A DNA stretch of 64,000 bases from Frateuria edaphi (GTDB taxonomy: Bacteria > Pseudomonadota > Gammaproteobacteria > Xanthomonadales > Rhodanobacteraceae). This document shows positions 23,555-32,470 of this stretch, piece after piece. A program made the translations under genes and the position numbers. Numbering within the stretch: the first letter of the stretch is position 1; every line of letters starts with the position of its first letter. The notes below the pieces were generated by a model. The model worked only from the letters and a program-made list of their open reading frames with translations. It was not told the DNA's origin and searched no databases. Where the stretch lies: NCBI RefSeq assembly GCF_021117405.1, contig NZ_CP088251.1:930001-994000 (forward strand), given 5' to 3'.

Positions 23555-25067
23555 GCCTGCGGATTGGCTGGGGCCGGCTGGCCTGCTGGTGCTGGCCTGC
23601 ACCGGGGCGCTCGCTAGCGTGGCCCTGCTTCGGCGGCCATGCCGCCGGCTGTTCGGCGCCGAGAACGCCTTTCTGCTTTGGGGCTTGCCGCCACTGGCGA
23701 TGCTGGCCAGTCAACTCCCGCATCCCGCTGCGGCGGGTCCCGGCGTGCTGTCCGGAGCGGCGTGGGTGGTGATCTCGGCCAGCGACGCCTTGCCACGCGT
23801 GCAAGGCGGCGGCTTCGACTGGTACGGGGCGCTGGGATGGGCTTGGCTCCTGGGCGTTGCGGCCAGCCTGGTCCGCGCGGGCGCCGCGCAGTCGCGCTAT
23901 CGCGCGCGGTTGCGGGGTGCGGTGGCGCTCCCGGATGCGTCGCTTCGATGGCCGGTGCTGCGTGCGACGGACGTGGAAACGGGTCCTGCGCTGGTGGGTG
24001 CGTGGCGTCCGCGGATCGTGGTGCCGGCCGATTTCGCGGTTCGCTACGCGGATGACGAGCAGGCCTTGATCCTCGCGCACGAAGCCACGCATGCGCGCCG
24101 CAGGGACGGGTGGTGGAGCCTGTTGGCGCAGGTGCTCGCTTCGCTGTTCTGGTTCCACCCGCTCGCATGGTGGGCGCTGCCCGCGCTGCGCCACGATCAG
24201 GAACTGGCCTGCGATGCCGCCGTGTTGCGCAAGCGATGCGGCTGCCGTCGCAGCTATGCCCGGGCCATGTTGAAAACCCCCGCCGCGCTGCAGGTGCTGC
24301 CGGTGGGATGCAGTTGGTCGTCCCGCCACCCACTCACGGAGCGCATCGCCATGCTGAAGTCGCCCTCGCCCGGTCCCTTTCGTCGACACCTTGGCGTGTT
24401 TGCCAGCCTCGCGCTGTCGGCCGCCCTCACCGGCGTGGTCTACGCGGCCAGTACGCCAGCCGCTGGCACGACCCCTCGCGCGGTATCCGGCGATCGCCAA
24501 TACCAGCTGGACATCCAGCTCGCACTGGGCCGTGTCGATGCCAAGGCGAGCCATGCCGAACGGATCAACGTCGCCTTGTGCATGCCGCCGGGCCAGACCG
24601 CGCGGCTGGAGACCCACGGCATCGCACTCGATGCCATCACCCGTCCGCTGTCGGACAAGCGTGTGAGCATCGACCTGGCGGTGCGCGAGAAGGCGGAAGC
24701 CGAGCCTGCCCGGAACCATCTAGCGGGGACGCTCAGGCAGCCGCTGCACGCGTCGGGCAAGATCCCTGGCGGGTCCGAGCAGTACGCCGTGGAGATCACG
24801 CCGCAGCCGGGCTGTCCGGCCGCCGCGAAAGGCATGGAAGCGCCGGTCACCATGAAGGTCCGAGGCGCCGCCGCGCGCCAGGTGGCCGGTTGGATCGCCA
24901 CGACCGCGGGCTTCGTGCTGGTCAATCCGGAGGCGATCGACCAGCGTCGGGTGACGCTCGATTTCCAGCAGGTGCCGGCGATGTCGGCCATGCAGTTGGT
25001 GGCCGACCAGGATGGCTTGCGCGCGGTGTTCGATGGCCGGCGCGTACGTTTCGAACCGAAGTCGTAG
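23544..25067 (+). CDS. BlaR1-like M56 metallopeptidase with C-terminal STN-like domain
   Basis: A 507-residue membrane protein. The first 290 residues have four to five hydrophobic segments and a zincin site [13 protein letters not shown] (HExxH, about residue 180) with downstream [13 protein letters not shown], which is the M56 peptidase pattern. After one more transmembrane helix (about 280-300) the C-terminal half is periplasmic. Its last 80 residues read like the secretin/TonB N-terminal short domain: [20 protein letters not shown], then [19 protein letters not shown] and RRVRFEPKS. Classical BlaR1 carries a penicillin-binding domain there; this has none. The likely role is sensing an envelope signal and cleaving the BlaI-like repressor. 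Confidence 0.85.
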   Translation: MSTEPADWLGPAGLLVLACTGALASVALLRRPCRRLFGAENAFLLWGLPPLAMLASQLPHPAAAGPGVLSGAAWVVISASDALPRVQGGGFDWYGALGWAWLLGVAASLVRAGAAQSRYRARLRGAVALPDASLRWPVLRATDVETGPALVGAWRPRIVVPADFAVRYADDEQALILAHEATHARRRDGWWSLLAQVLASLFWFHPLAWWALPALRHDQELACDAAVLRKRCGCRRSYARAMLKTPAALQVLPVGCSWSSRHPLTERIAMLKSPSPGPFRRHLGVFASLALSAALTGVVYAASTPAAGTTPRAVSGDRQYQLDIQLALGRVDAKASHAERINVALCMPPGQTARLETHGIALDAITRPLSDKRVSIDLAVREKAEAEPARNHLAGTLRQPLHASGKIPGGSEQYAVEITPQPGCPAAAKGMEAPVTMKVRGAAARQVAGWIATTAGFVLVNPEAIDQRRVTLDFQQVPAMSAMQLVADQDGLRAVFDGRRVRFEPKS

Positions 25068-25147
25068 GAAAGTCGCGTTACGGCCGCGCCTGCTGGGATG
25101 CCGACGCGGCTGGATATACTCCGGGATCGTCACCGGGAGACATCCAA

Positions 25148-26182
25148 GTGAAGCCGCTGCGCGTGTTCGCCGCCCTGACCGCCCTGGGGATCGCCGCCAT
25201 GAGCCATGCCGCCACCACGCCCGTCCTGATCGTCCACGGCGGGTCGGGGGTCATCCGGCGCGACATGAACCCGGCAAAGGAAAAGGAAGTCCGGGCGGCG
25301 CTCGCCCGCGCGCTCCAGAGCGGCTACGCGCAGCTCAAGGCGGGCAAGCCGGCGCTCGATGGCGTCACCGCGGCGTTGACCGTGCTGGAGGACGACCCCA
25401 ATTTCAACGCCGGCAAAGGCTCGGTGTTCACCCACGACGGTCGCAACGAGCTGGACGCGGCGATCATGGACGGTGACACCCTGCGCGCCGGATCGATCGC
25501 CGGCGTGCACCGTGTGAAGAACCCGATCTTGCTGGCGCGCGCAGTACTGGAAAAATCGCAGCACGTGATGCTGGTCGGGGATGGTGCCGAGGCGTTTGCG
25601 CGGGAAGTGGGGGTTGCGCTGGTCGATCCGTCGTATTTTCGTACCGAGCAACGCTGGCAGCAGTTGCAGAGGGCGCTGAAGGAAGATCGCGAAGGCAGGC
25701 CGCATTCGGACGTGGAGACGGCCAAGCATTTCGGCACCGTCGGCGCCGTGGCGCTGGATGCACAGGGCCATCTGGCGGCTGGCACCTCCACCGGTGGCAT
25801 GACCGACAAGCGCTGGGGCAGGGTGGGCGATTCGCCGATCATCGGCGCGGGTACCTATGCCAACGCAGATTGCGCGGTCTCCGGCACGGGCTGGGGCGAG
25901 TTCTATCTTCGCACCGTGGCGGCGCACGCGATCTGCATGCGCGTATCGCTGATGCACGTGCCGCTGGAGCGCGCCGCTGCCGAGGTGATCAACCAGGAGA
26001 TCCCCGCGATGGGTGGCAACGGCGGCGCCATCGCACTGGATGCGAAGGGCCACATCGCCATGCCGTTCAATACCGACGGCATGTATCGCGGCTGGATCGG
26101 TGCCGATGGCGTGCCGCACGTGGCGATCTACGACGATGAGCCGGACCCGGGTGCGGCGCAGCAGGAGGAGGGCGGCGAGTAG
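25148..26182 (+). CDS. Isoaspartyl peptidase/L-asparaginase (Ntn hydrolase), secreted
   Basis: A 344-residue class 2 asparaginase-like enzyme that removes isoaspartyl residues from peptides and hydrolyses asparagine. The start is GTG 25148 behind GGGAGA. A signal peptide (KPLRVFAALTALGIAAMSHA) indicates periplasmic export. Features: VLIVHGGSGV, the alpha subunit with NFNAGKGSVFT and ELDAAIMDG, then the autocleavage site before the nucleophile Thr in FGTVGAVALD, the substrate-binding STGGMTDKRWGRVGDSPIIGAGTYA region (split here), and GNGGAIALDAKG. It ends with a short acidic Gln/Glu tail. A plant-type IaaA rather than a bacterial type I or II enzyme. Confidence 0.93.
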   Translation: MKPLRVFAALTALGIAAMSHAATTPVLIVHGGSGVIRRDMNPAKEKEVRAALARALQSGYAQLKAGKPALDGVTAALTVLEDDPNFNAGKGSVFTHDGRNELDAAIMDGDTLRAGSIAGVHRVKNPILLARAVLEKSQHVMLVGDGAEAFAREVGVALVDPSYFRTEQRWQQLQRALKEDREGRPHSDVETAKHFGTVGAVALDAQGHLAAGTSTGGMTDKRWGRVGDSPIIGAGTYANADCAVSGTGWGEFYLRTVAAHAICMRVSLMHVPLERAAAEVINQEIPAMGGNGGAIALDAKGHIAMPFNTDGMYRGWIGADGVPHVAIYDDEPDPGAAQQEEGGE

Positions 26183-26276
26183 GGCTGGCGACGGGTTTGG
26201 GCTCCAGCGTATTGGCTACCGACACCGGTTCCCACCCGTTTGGAGGGGAGGAGCCATGAACCATCTTCTGGACCCC

Positions 26277-26338
26277 CGCTTGAAGGGGAGGCCACCGAAA
26301 TCCGCACCCTGAGGTCCTCCCCCCTCAAGGGAGGGTCA
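26277..26338. repeat. REP-type inverted repeat, family C
   Basis: Arms CTTGAAGGGGAGG (26279-26291) and CCTCCCCCCTCAAGG (26316-26330) form an imperfect hairpin upstream of folA. A similar GA-rich/CT-rich unit lies at 57455. Confidence 0.5.
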
Positions 26339-26467
26339 GTGGGCGGGGGTTTACCTCGCCTCGGGCGGTACCTGTCGCTTTCGAGTGGCTACAATGGACC
26401 CGAGCATGGCAGGCGGCCCAGTGGTCGCATGAGCCGGCTGTACCATCCACACGCCCCTGGAGCACCG

Positions 26468-26956
26468 ATGTCCATTTCGTTGATCGCCGCACTGGATGAG
26501 AACTTCGCCATCGGTCGCAAGGGGCAGCTGCCCTGGCATCTGCCGGACGACCTGCGCTGGTTCAAGCAGCTGACGCTCGGCAAGTACGTGCTGATGGGCT
26601 ACAACACTGCAGTGGCGATCGGCCGGGCCTTGCCGGACCGGCACAATCTGGTGCTGTCGCGACGCCACGAGGCGCCGTTCCCGGGCCAGATCGCCGTGCG
26701 GTCGCTGGAGGAGGCCCAGGCACGCGCAGGCGGCACCGGCCTGATGGTGATCGGCGGTGGCCAGGTCTATGCAGCGGCCCTGCCGCATGCGCGACGCATG
26801 TACCTGACCTGGGTCAGCGCGGCCGTCGAGGGCGCCGACACCTTTTTTCCCGGTATCCACCTGCGCGACTGGACCGAAGTCGCACGCACCCACCACAAGG
26901 CCGATGACGAGCACGAGTACAGCTTCGACATGGTCGAGTACGTGCGCGAATCCTGA
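26468..26956 (+). CDS. folA: Dihydrofolate reductase
   Basis: A 162-residue DHFR that reduces dihydrofolate to tetrahydrofolate with NADPH. Characteristic segments are LIAALDENFAIGRKGQLPWHLPDDL (a long run, read in parts: AALDENFAIG, then LPWHLPDDL with catalytic Asp in the loop), the adenine-binding YVLMGYNTAVAIG, NLVLSRR, and MVIGGGQVYAAALP. The length is normal. It sits 5 bp upstream of mutT; the MutT frame may begin right at the folA end. The gene lies in a run that becomes the pil cluster. Confidence 0.95.
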   Translation: MSISLIAALDENFAIGRKGQLPWHLPDDLRWFKQLTLGKYVLMGYNTAVAIGRALPDRHNLVLSRRHEAPFPGQIAVRSLEEAQARAGGTGLMVIGGGQVYAAALPHARRMYLTWVSAAVEGADTFFPGIHLRDWTEVARTHHKADDEHEYSFDMVEYVRES

Positions 26957-26976
26957 ACCCGTTGGCTGCTCATGCC

Positions 26977-27378
26977 ATGCACGTGATGGCGGGTGTATTG
27001 ATCGACCCGGCTGGCTGCGTACTGCTCGCGCAACGGCCTCCTGGCAAACACCTGGCCGGCATGTGGGAGTTCCCCGGCGGCAAGCTGGAACCGGGTGAAT
27101 CTCCGGCGGCGGGCCTGGTGCGCGAATTGCGCGAGGAACTGGACGTCGAGGTCGACCCGGACAGCGTCACGCCGTTGATCCAGGTGTCCTGGAACTACGG
27201 TGAACGCGCTCTGCTATTGGACGCCTGGCGTGTAGACGCATGGCAGGGGACGCCACGCTCGATGGAAGGACAGGCGCTGCAATGGTGCTTGCCGTCGGAT
27301 ATCGCGCTGTCGATCCTCGCGCCCGCGGACAGGGAGATTCTCAAAACCCTTTCAGAGGTGCCCGCGCAACCCTTGTAG
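26977..27378 (+). CDS. mutT: 8-oxo-dGTP diphosphatase MutT
   Basis: A 133-residue Nudix enzyme that hydrolyses 8-oxo-dGTP to the monophosphate. The Nudix box is intact: GKLEPGE, then RELREELDVEV. The flanking MWEFPGGK is also typical, and the end HLAGMWEF is the MutT substrate loop. ATG 26977 was chosen because homology starts there (MHVMAGVLIDP); an upstream TTG or a second ATG at 26986 are alternatives. In Xanthomonadales mutT is often next to coaE and pilD, as here. It converges with coaE across a REP-like unit. Confidence 0.88.
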   Translation: MHVMAGVLIDPAGCVLLAQRPPGKHLAGMWEFPGGKLEPGESPAAGLVRELREELDVEVDPDSVTPLIQVSWNYGERALLLDAWRVDAWQGTPRSMEGQALQWCLPSDIALSILAPADREILKTLSEVPAQPL

Positions 27379-27447
27379 GAGCCCATTCATGGCCGATGCT
27401 CTTGGGCGCGGGCGCTGGAAAAGCGTCGCCTAAAAGCGAGCGGACTC
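27374..27447. repeat. REP-type inverted repeat, family B
   Basis: Arm TTGTAGGAGCCCATTCATGG (start 27373) and the partly complementary AAAGCGAGCGGACTCCTACG (start 27433) surround a centre with GCGGGCG. It lies between mutT and coaE and resembles units at 12053 and 59051. Confidence 0.5.
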
Positions 27448-28089
27448 CTACGAAGAGCGGGCCGCGGCCGCGTCGGCCTGCGCCGCCAGCGCGAGATATC
27501 GCCGATGCAGCGCTTGCACATGGGCATCGAGCGCCGCTTCGCTGCTGCTGTTGTCGATCACGTCGTCCGCCAGCGCCAGTCGTTCGGCCCGGCTGGCCTG
27601 CTGCGCCAGCATCCGTTCGGCAAGCGGGCGATCGATGCCATCACGGGCGATCAGGCGTTCGAGTTGCACCTGTTCGGGTACGTCCACCAGGAGGATGCGG
27701 TCGAGCCAGCGGTAGTGGGCGATGTTCTCGGCCAGCAACGGAATGGCCAGCAGGCAGTAGGGCGCGGTTTCGGTCAGCGCGTGCTGGTGCAGCCACTCGC
27801 GCACGCGCGGATGGATGATCGCTTCCAGCGCCTGCCTTGCCGTGGCGTCGGCGAACACGCGACGGCGCATGGCCCCGCGATCGAGGCGTCCCTGTGCATC
27901 GAGCACTTCCGGACCGAACGCATCGACGATCGCCGTCAGGCCATCGCTGCCGGGTTCGACCACCACCCTCGCGGCCACGTCCGCATCGTGTACCGGCACG
28001 CCCAGCGTCTCGAAGCGCCGGGTGACCGCGGTCTTCCCGGCAGCGATGCCGCCGGTCAGGCCCACCACGTAAGCGTGGCGCGCGTTCAC
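27448..28089 (-). CDS. coaE: Dephospho-CoA kinase
   Basis: A 213-residue P-loop kinase that adds the last phosphate in coenzyme A synthesis. Walker A is GLTGGIAAGKTAV. Further marks are DADVAARVVVEPGS and the base-binding IDRPLAERMLAQQASR. The start GTG 28089 overlaps the pilD stop by two bases (GTGA), a common sign of coupled translation. Linkage of coaE to pilD is a general gammaproteobacterial arrangement and is reasonably strong. The C-terminus is Ala-rich (AAQADAAAARSS) and reaches the family-B repeat. Confidence 0.95.
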   Translation of the reverse strand: MNARHAYVVGLTGGIAAGKTAVTRRFETLGVPVHDADVAARVVVEPGSDGLTAIVDAFGPEVLDAQGRLDRGAMRRRVFADATARQALEAIIHPRVREWLHQHALTETAPYCLLAIPLLAENIAHYRWLDRILLVDVPEQVQLERLIARDGIDRPLAERMLAQQASRAERLALADDVIDNSSSEAALDAHVQALHRRYLALAAQADAAAARSS

Positions 28090-28943
28090 CGCAACCCGGT
28101 CAGATGCAGGTAGCCCTGCAGCAGCGGCTCGCCGGCAACGAACCAGATCCAGCCGGCCATCGCGATGAACGGGCCGAAGGGCATCGGCATCTCGCGGCCG
28201 TGCTTGCGCAGGGCGATCAACAGGCCGCCCACCACCGCGCCAACCAGCGACGAGAGCAGCACTACCGGCAGCAGTGCACCCGGTCCCATCCATGCGCCCA
28301 GTGCAGCCAGCAGCTTGAAATCGCCGTAGCCCATGCCTTCCTTGCCGGTAAGCAGCTTGAACAGCCAGTACACGCTCCAAAGGCTCAAGTACCCCAGTGC
28401 CGCGCCAAGGATGGCCGATCCCGGCAGCACGAACATCGGCAGCAACGACAGCAGCAGGCCGAGCCACAGCAGCGGGAGGGTGAGCTGGTCGGGGAGCAGC
28501 TGGGTGCGGAAGTCGATGCCTGCGGCGGCGATCAGTATCCAGGTGAACACCAGCCCCGCCAGCGCCGACCAGCCGGGCCCGAACTTCCACACCACCAGCA
28601 TGCTCAGCACGCCGGAAAGGCATTCCACCAGCGGATACTGGATGGATATCGGTTCCCGGCAATAGCGGCAGCGCCCGCGCAGCAGCAACCAGCCGAACAG
28701 CGGAATGTTGTCCCCCGCCGACAACGGATGCTTGCAGTGCGGACAGTGCGAGGCTTCGCGCACGATACCTGGCGGCAGCGGTTGGTCCGCGACTTCCAGC
28801 GCCAGCTCTTCCTGCGCCTCGCGTCGCCACTGGGCTTCCAGCCGCGCGGGCAGGCGCAGGATCACCACGTTGAGGAAGCTGCCCACCAGCAGGCCGAGCA
28901 CGCCGGCAAAAACGAGCCAGAGCCAAAGCGGAAGTTCGAGCAT
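28086..28943 (-). CDS. pilD: Type IV prepilin peptidase PilD
   Basis: A 285-residue membrane aspartyl protease and N-methyltransferase that removes the leader of type IV pilins and pseudopilins and methylates the new N-terminus. The N-terminal cytoplasmic loop has the zinc-binding Cys motif (C-P-H-C ... C-R-Y-C, around residues 70-100). Two catalytic Asp residues lie in GIDFRTQLLPD and GMGYGDFKLLAALG. About seven transmembrane segments follow. It serves the pilA product at 49133 and probably the type II system with gspN. Part of the pilB-pilC-pilD-coaE order; a 133-bp gap precedes pilC. Confidence 0.97.
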   Translation of the reverse strand: MLELPLWLWLVFAGVLGLLVGSFLNVVILRLPARLEAQWRREAQEELALEVADQPLPPGIVREASHCPHCKHPLSAGDNIPLFGWLLLRGRCRYCREPISIQYPLVECLSGVLSMLVVWKFGPGWSALAGLVFTWILIAAAGIDFRTQLLPDQLTLPLLWLGLLLSLLPMFVLPGSAILGAALGYLSLWSVYWLFKLLTGKEGMGYGDFKLLAALGAWMGPGALLPVVLLSSLVGAVVGGLLIALRKHGREMPMPFGPFIAMAGWIWFVAGEPLLQGYLHLTGLR

Positions 28944-29076
28944 GCTTAGTCCGATGAGCGGCCGCCATTGAAGAGCGAGGCCGTGGATGGCCGCTTCCGA
29001 TGTTGGCCCGAAATTGTTCTACAAGCCCCTCGCGCGCCGGTCAGCCGCGATCAAGGACGATCGCACAGGAAACTGC

Positions 29077-30342
29077 TTAAACGGTGCCGGCCAGCTTGAA
29101 GATCGGCAGGTACAGCGACACCACCATGCCGCCGACCAGCACGCCCAGAATCACCATAATCAGCGGTTCGAGCAGAGTCGACAAAGTGTCGACGGCATTG
29201 TTGACCTCTTCCTCATAGAACTCGGCGACCTTGAACAACATGTTGTCCAGAGCGCCGGATTCCTCGCCGATGGCAGTCATCTGCACCACCATGTTGGGGA
29301 ACAGGCCGGTCTGTCGCATCGAGAGCTGGAGCTGGTGGCCGACCGCGATGTCGTCGCGCATTCGGTGGACCGCCTCGGAATACACCACGCTGCCGGTCGC
29401 GCCGGCCACGGCATCCAGCGCCTCCACCAGCGGCACGCCGGCGCGGAAGGTAACGCCCAGCGTGCGAGCGAAACGCGCGATCGCGGATTGGCGCAGGATG
29501 TTGCCGATCACTGGGAGCTTGAGCATGAGGCGATCGAGGAAGTGGGCAAACTTAACCGAGCGCCGCTTGCCCATGACAATTGCTACCACGCCGCCCACGA
29601 TCGAAGCGATCACGACCCACCAATAGGCCTTCATGAATTCCGAGGCGCCGATGACGATCTGCGTGGGAGCAGGCAGTTCCGCACCGGCGTCCTTGAAGGT
29701 TTGCGCGAACACCGGCACCACGAACAGCAGCATGATCATGCTGACCAGCAACGCCACCGCCAATACCATCACGGGGTAGAACAGCGCCTTCTTGATCTTG
29801 GCTTTGATGCCTTCCATCCGCTCCTTGTAGGTGGCCACGGTGTCCAGCACCGTGTCCAGCACGCCGGCCGATTCGCCGGCGCGGACCAGGTTGCGGTAGA
29901 GCTCGTCGAACTGCACTGGGTACTTGCCCAGCGCTTCGTGCAGGGACGCGCCACCCTCGATGCCCTGCTTGACGTCCGTGATGATGTTCTTGAACCGGAC
30001 GTTCTTCTGGCCGTCGGCGATGATCTCGAACGACTGCACCATGGGCACGCCCGAGGCCATCATCGTGGCGATCTGCCGGCTGAAGATGGCCACGTCGCGC
30101 GGCTTCACCGTGCTTCCGGTGGATCCGAACATCGGCTTGGACTTCTCGCGCACCGTCTGCGGGTTCATGCCCTGGCGGCGCAGCTCGGCCTTGACCAGCG
30201 ACGCGTTCTTCGCCGGCATCTCGCCCTTCATGCGCTTGCCACGCTTGTCCAGCGCGACCCAGTCGTACATGGTCATCCTGCTGACCTCGGCGCGCTGGGC
30301 GCCCAGGTTCGCGTTCTTGGCAATTGCGTTAGCCGTAGCCAT
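29077..30342 (-). CDS. pilC: Type IV pilus inner-membrane platform protein PilC
   Basis: A 421-residue polytopic membrane protein that couples the extension motor to the pilus fibre. Two repeated T2SF domains are visible (about 80-200 and 285-410), with the signatures FSRQIATMMASGVPMVQS and LGVTFRAGVPLVEALDAVAGATG. Three transmembrane segments lie at about 180-200, 225-250 and 385-410. The length agrees with PilC. ATG 30342 is the start. It lies between pilB and pilD on the same strand with short gaps. Confidence 0.97.
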   Translation of the reverse strand: MATANAIAKNANLGAQRAEVSRMTMYDWVALDKRGKRMKGEMPAKNASLVKAELRRQGMNPQTVREKSKPMFGSTGSTVKPRDVAIFSRQIATMMASGVPMVQSFEIIADGQKNVRFKNIITDVKQGIEGGASLHEALGKYPVQFDELYRNLVRAGESAGVLDTVLDTVATYKERMEGIKAKIKKALFYPVMVLAVALLVSMIMLLFVVPVFAQTFKDAGAELPAPTQIVIGASEFMKAYWWVVIASIVGGVVAIVMGKRRSVKFAHFLDRLMLKLPVIGNILRQSAIARFARTLGVTFRAGVPLVEALDAVAGATGSVVYSEAVHRMRDDIAVGHQLQLSMRQTGLFPNMVVQMTAIGEESGALDNMLFKVAEFYEEEVNNAVDTLSTLLEPLIMVILGVLVGGMVVSLYLPIFKLAGTV

Positions 30343-30478
30343 GCCCGATTCCCCCGGTGGTTCGATTCGCGACCGCCGCTCGCGCGGCCGGTCGTCGGTA
30401 GAGCTTATGCCAAATCTGGCGGATCATTTCGTGGCGCCCCGCGCAACTTCGGCTCTTGCGGGACGACCGCTCCCCTTT

Positions 30479-32203
30479 TCAATCCTTGGTGACGCGGTCG
30501 ATCTCGGCCAGGCTCGTGACGCCAGCCTTGACCTTTAGCAGCGCCGAGGCGCGCAGGTCGTTGATGCCGCTTTTGCGCGCGACCTCCCCGATCTGCAACG
30601 CATTGCCGCCCTGCAGAACGATCTTCTGGATGTCCTCGCTCATCGGCATCACCTTGTAGATGCCCACGCGGCCCTTGTATCCCTCGTTGCAATGATCGCA
30701 GCCGACCGCCTCGTACAGGGTGATGCCCGCATCGATGTCTTCCTGGCTGAAACCGGCTGCGAGCAGCACGTGCGGAGGCAGGGTTTGCGGCCTCTTGCAG
30801 TCGTGCAGGCGACGGGCCAGGCGCTGGGCGATCACCAGCGTCACCGACGATGTGATGGAGTAGGGCGGGATGCCCATGTTCATCAGGCGCGCGATGGTCT
30901 GCGGCGCGTCGTTGGTGTGCAGAGTGGAGAGCACCATATGGCCGGTCTGCGCTGCCTTGATCGCGATCTCGGCGGTTTCCAGGTCGCGGATTTCGCCGAC
31001 CATGATCACGTCCGGATCCTGGCGCAGGAACGAGCGCAGCGCCGCGGCGAAAGTCATGCCGCGCTTCACGTTCTGCTGGACCTGGTTGATGCCCTCGACG
31101 CGGATTTCGACCGGGTCCTCGACGGTGGAGATGTTGCGCTCCGGCGTGTTGAGGATATTGAGCGCGGTGTACAGCGACACCGTCTTGCCCGAACCGGTAG
31201 GGCCGGTCACCAGCACCATGCCGTAGGGCTTGTGGATGGCGTCCAGGTAGAGTTTTTTCTGGGCTTCCTCGTAGCCGAGCTTGTCGATGCCCAGCTTGGC
31301 CGAGGAGCTGTCCAGGATACGCAGCACGATCTTCTCGCCGAACAACGTGGGCAGCGTGCTCACGCGGAAGTCCATCGAGCGGCTCTTGGAGAGGTTCAGC
31401 TTGATGCGGCCGTCCTGCGGTACGCGGCGCTCGGCGATGTCCAGACCGGCCATCACCTTGAGGCGCGAGGAAATGCGGCTGGCCATCTTCATCGGCGGGT
31501 TGGCCACCGGGCGCAGCATGCCGTCCATGCGCAGGCGCACGCGAAAGTTGGTTTCGAACGGCTCGAAATGGATGTCCGAGGCGCCGCGGCGGATCGCATC
31601 GACCAGGATCTTGTTGACGAACTTGACCACCGGCGCGTCGTCGCCGCCGGTGGCATCGATGCCGGTGCTGTCGGTCGCTTCCTCGTCGGCGGTCTCCAGC
31701 GACAGGTCGTCGAACTCGTCGCTGCCCATCTCGGGCATGGCCGCGTTGGCGGTCGCCAACGCGTTGTCGATGGCGCGGGAGAGCTGGCCGCGCTCGACCA
31801 GGATCGGTTCCACCATGCAATTGGAGTGGAACTTGATCTCGTCCAGCGCGTGCGACTGCATCGGATCGGCGATGCCCACGAACAGGCGCTTGCCGCGCTT
31901 GAACAGCGGCAGCGCCTGGTGCTTGGTCATCAGCGCCTCGCTGATCAGGTTCACCGGCATGGACGCTGGCGCCACAGCACTGACATCCATCATCGGCATG
32001 CCGAATTCGGCCGAGGCAACCTGCGTGAGCTTGGCGCTTTCCACCAAGCCGTGGTCCAGCAGCCAGGCCGCCAGCGAGGCTTTCTTCTCAGCCGAATCGG
32101 CGACCGCCTTGCGGACATCGGCCTCCGGCAGCACGCCTTCGGACACCAGGCGACGCGCCATGCCGGTCAGGCCCGCGAGCGACGGTTGCAATTGGGATGA
32201 CAT
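30479..32203 (-). CDS. pilB: Type IV pilus extension ATPase PilB
   Basis: A 574-residue hexameric ATPase that powers pilin polymerisation. The N-terminal MshEN domain (residues about 1-180) can bind c-di-GMP in family members. The C-terminal motor has Walker A GPTGSGKTVSLYTAL, Asp box VEDPVEIRVEG, Walker B IMVGEIRDLETAEI and His box LSTLHTNDA. The C4 zinc site is present (CDHC at the C-terminus with C near 470). ATG 32203 faces outward; the start is 267 bp from the divergent glycan genes. PilA, normally beside pilB, is 17 kb away. Confidence 0.97.
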   Translation of the reverse strand: MSSQLQPSLAGLTGMARRLVSEGVLPEADVRKAVADSAEKKASLAAWLLDHGLVESAKLTQVASAEFGMPMMDVSAVAPASMPVNLISEALMTKHQALPLFKRGKRLFVGIADPMQSHALDEIKFHSNCMVEPILVERGQLSRAIDNALATANAAMPEMGSDEFDDLSLETADEEATDSTGIDATGGDDAPVVKFVNKILVDAIRRGASDIHFEPFETNFRVRLRMDGMLRPVANPPMKMASRISSRLKVMAGLDIAERRVPQDGRIKLNLSKSRSMDFRVSTLPTLFGEKIVLRILDSSSAKLGIDKLGYEEAQKKLYLDAIHKPYGMVLVTGPTGSGKTVSLYTALNILNTPERNISTVEDPVEIRVEGINQVQQNVKRGMTFAAALRSFLRQDPDVIMVGEIRDLETAEIAIKAAQTGHMVLSTLHTNDAPQTIARLMNMGIPPYSITSSVTLVIAQRLARRLHDCKRPQTLPPHVLLAAGFSQEDIDAGITLYEAVGCDHCNEGYKGRVGIYKVMPMSEDIQKIVLQGGNALQIGEVARKSGINDLRASALLKVKAGVTSLAEIDRVTKD

Positions 32204-32470
32204 GGTAGATTCCGGCCTTAAGCCCCCTAATTGACAAGGAATTTACCTTAGAAATGCCGCGCGGTCATCTGCTGGCGCGCGGGCCGCAAGACGCGCCCCG
32301 GAAGCCGCCAAAGCCGTCACGAAAGTGATCGTCGGCAGCGTGCCGCGCCTGCCGCCGGCAACCGTGCCGGCCGTGCCGCAGTCGGCAGATCCGGCCGGGC
32401 GGGCAGCGCCACGGCGACCTGAGCCGCTGCGTGGCGCGTTATCATCGCCCGATACCCGGGGGAACGTTCC
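32204..32470. other. Divergent promoter region between pilB and the glycan cluster
   Basis: A 267-bp spacer that must hold the pilB promoter (minus) and the promoter of the plus-strand glycan genes. It includes a TATCAT -10-like sequence (32440-32445) without a clear -35 and a GC-rich stretch. I see no gene here. Confidence 0.5.

Noticed and set aside
26183-26467. A short plus-strand frame upstream of folA
   Set aside because: It lies in a repeat-rich intergenic stretch and shows no conserved protein features.
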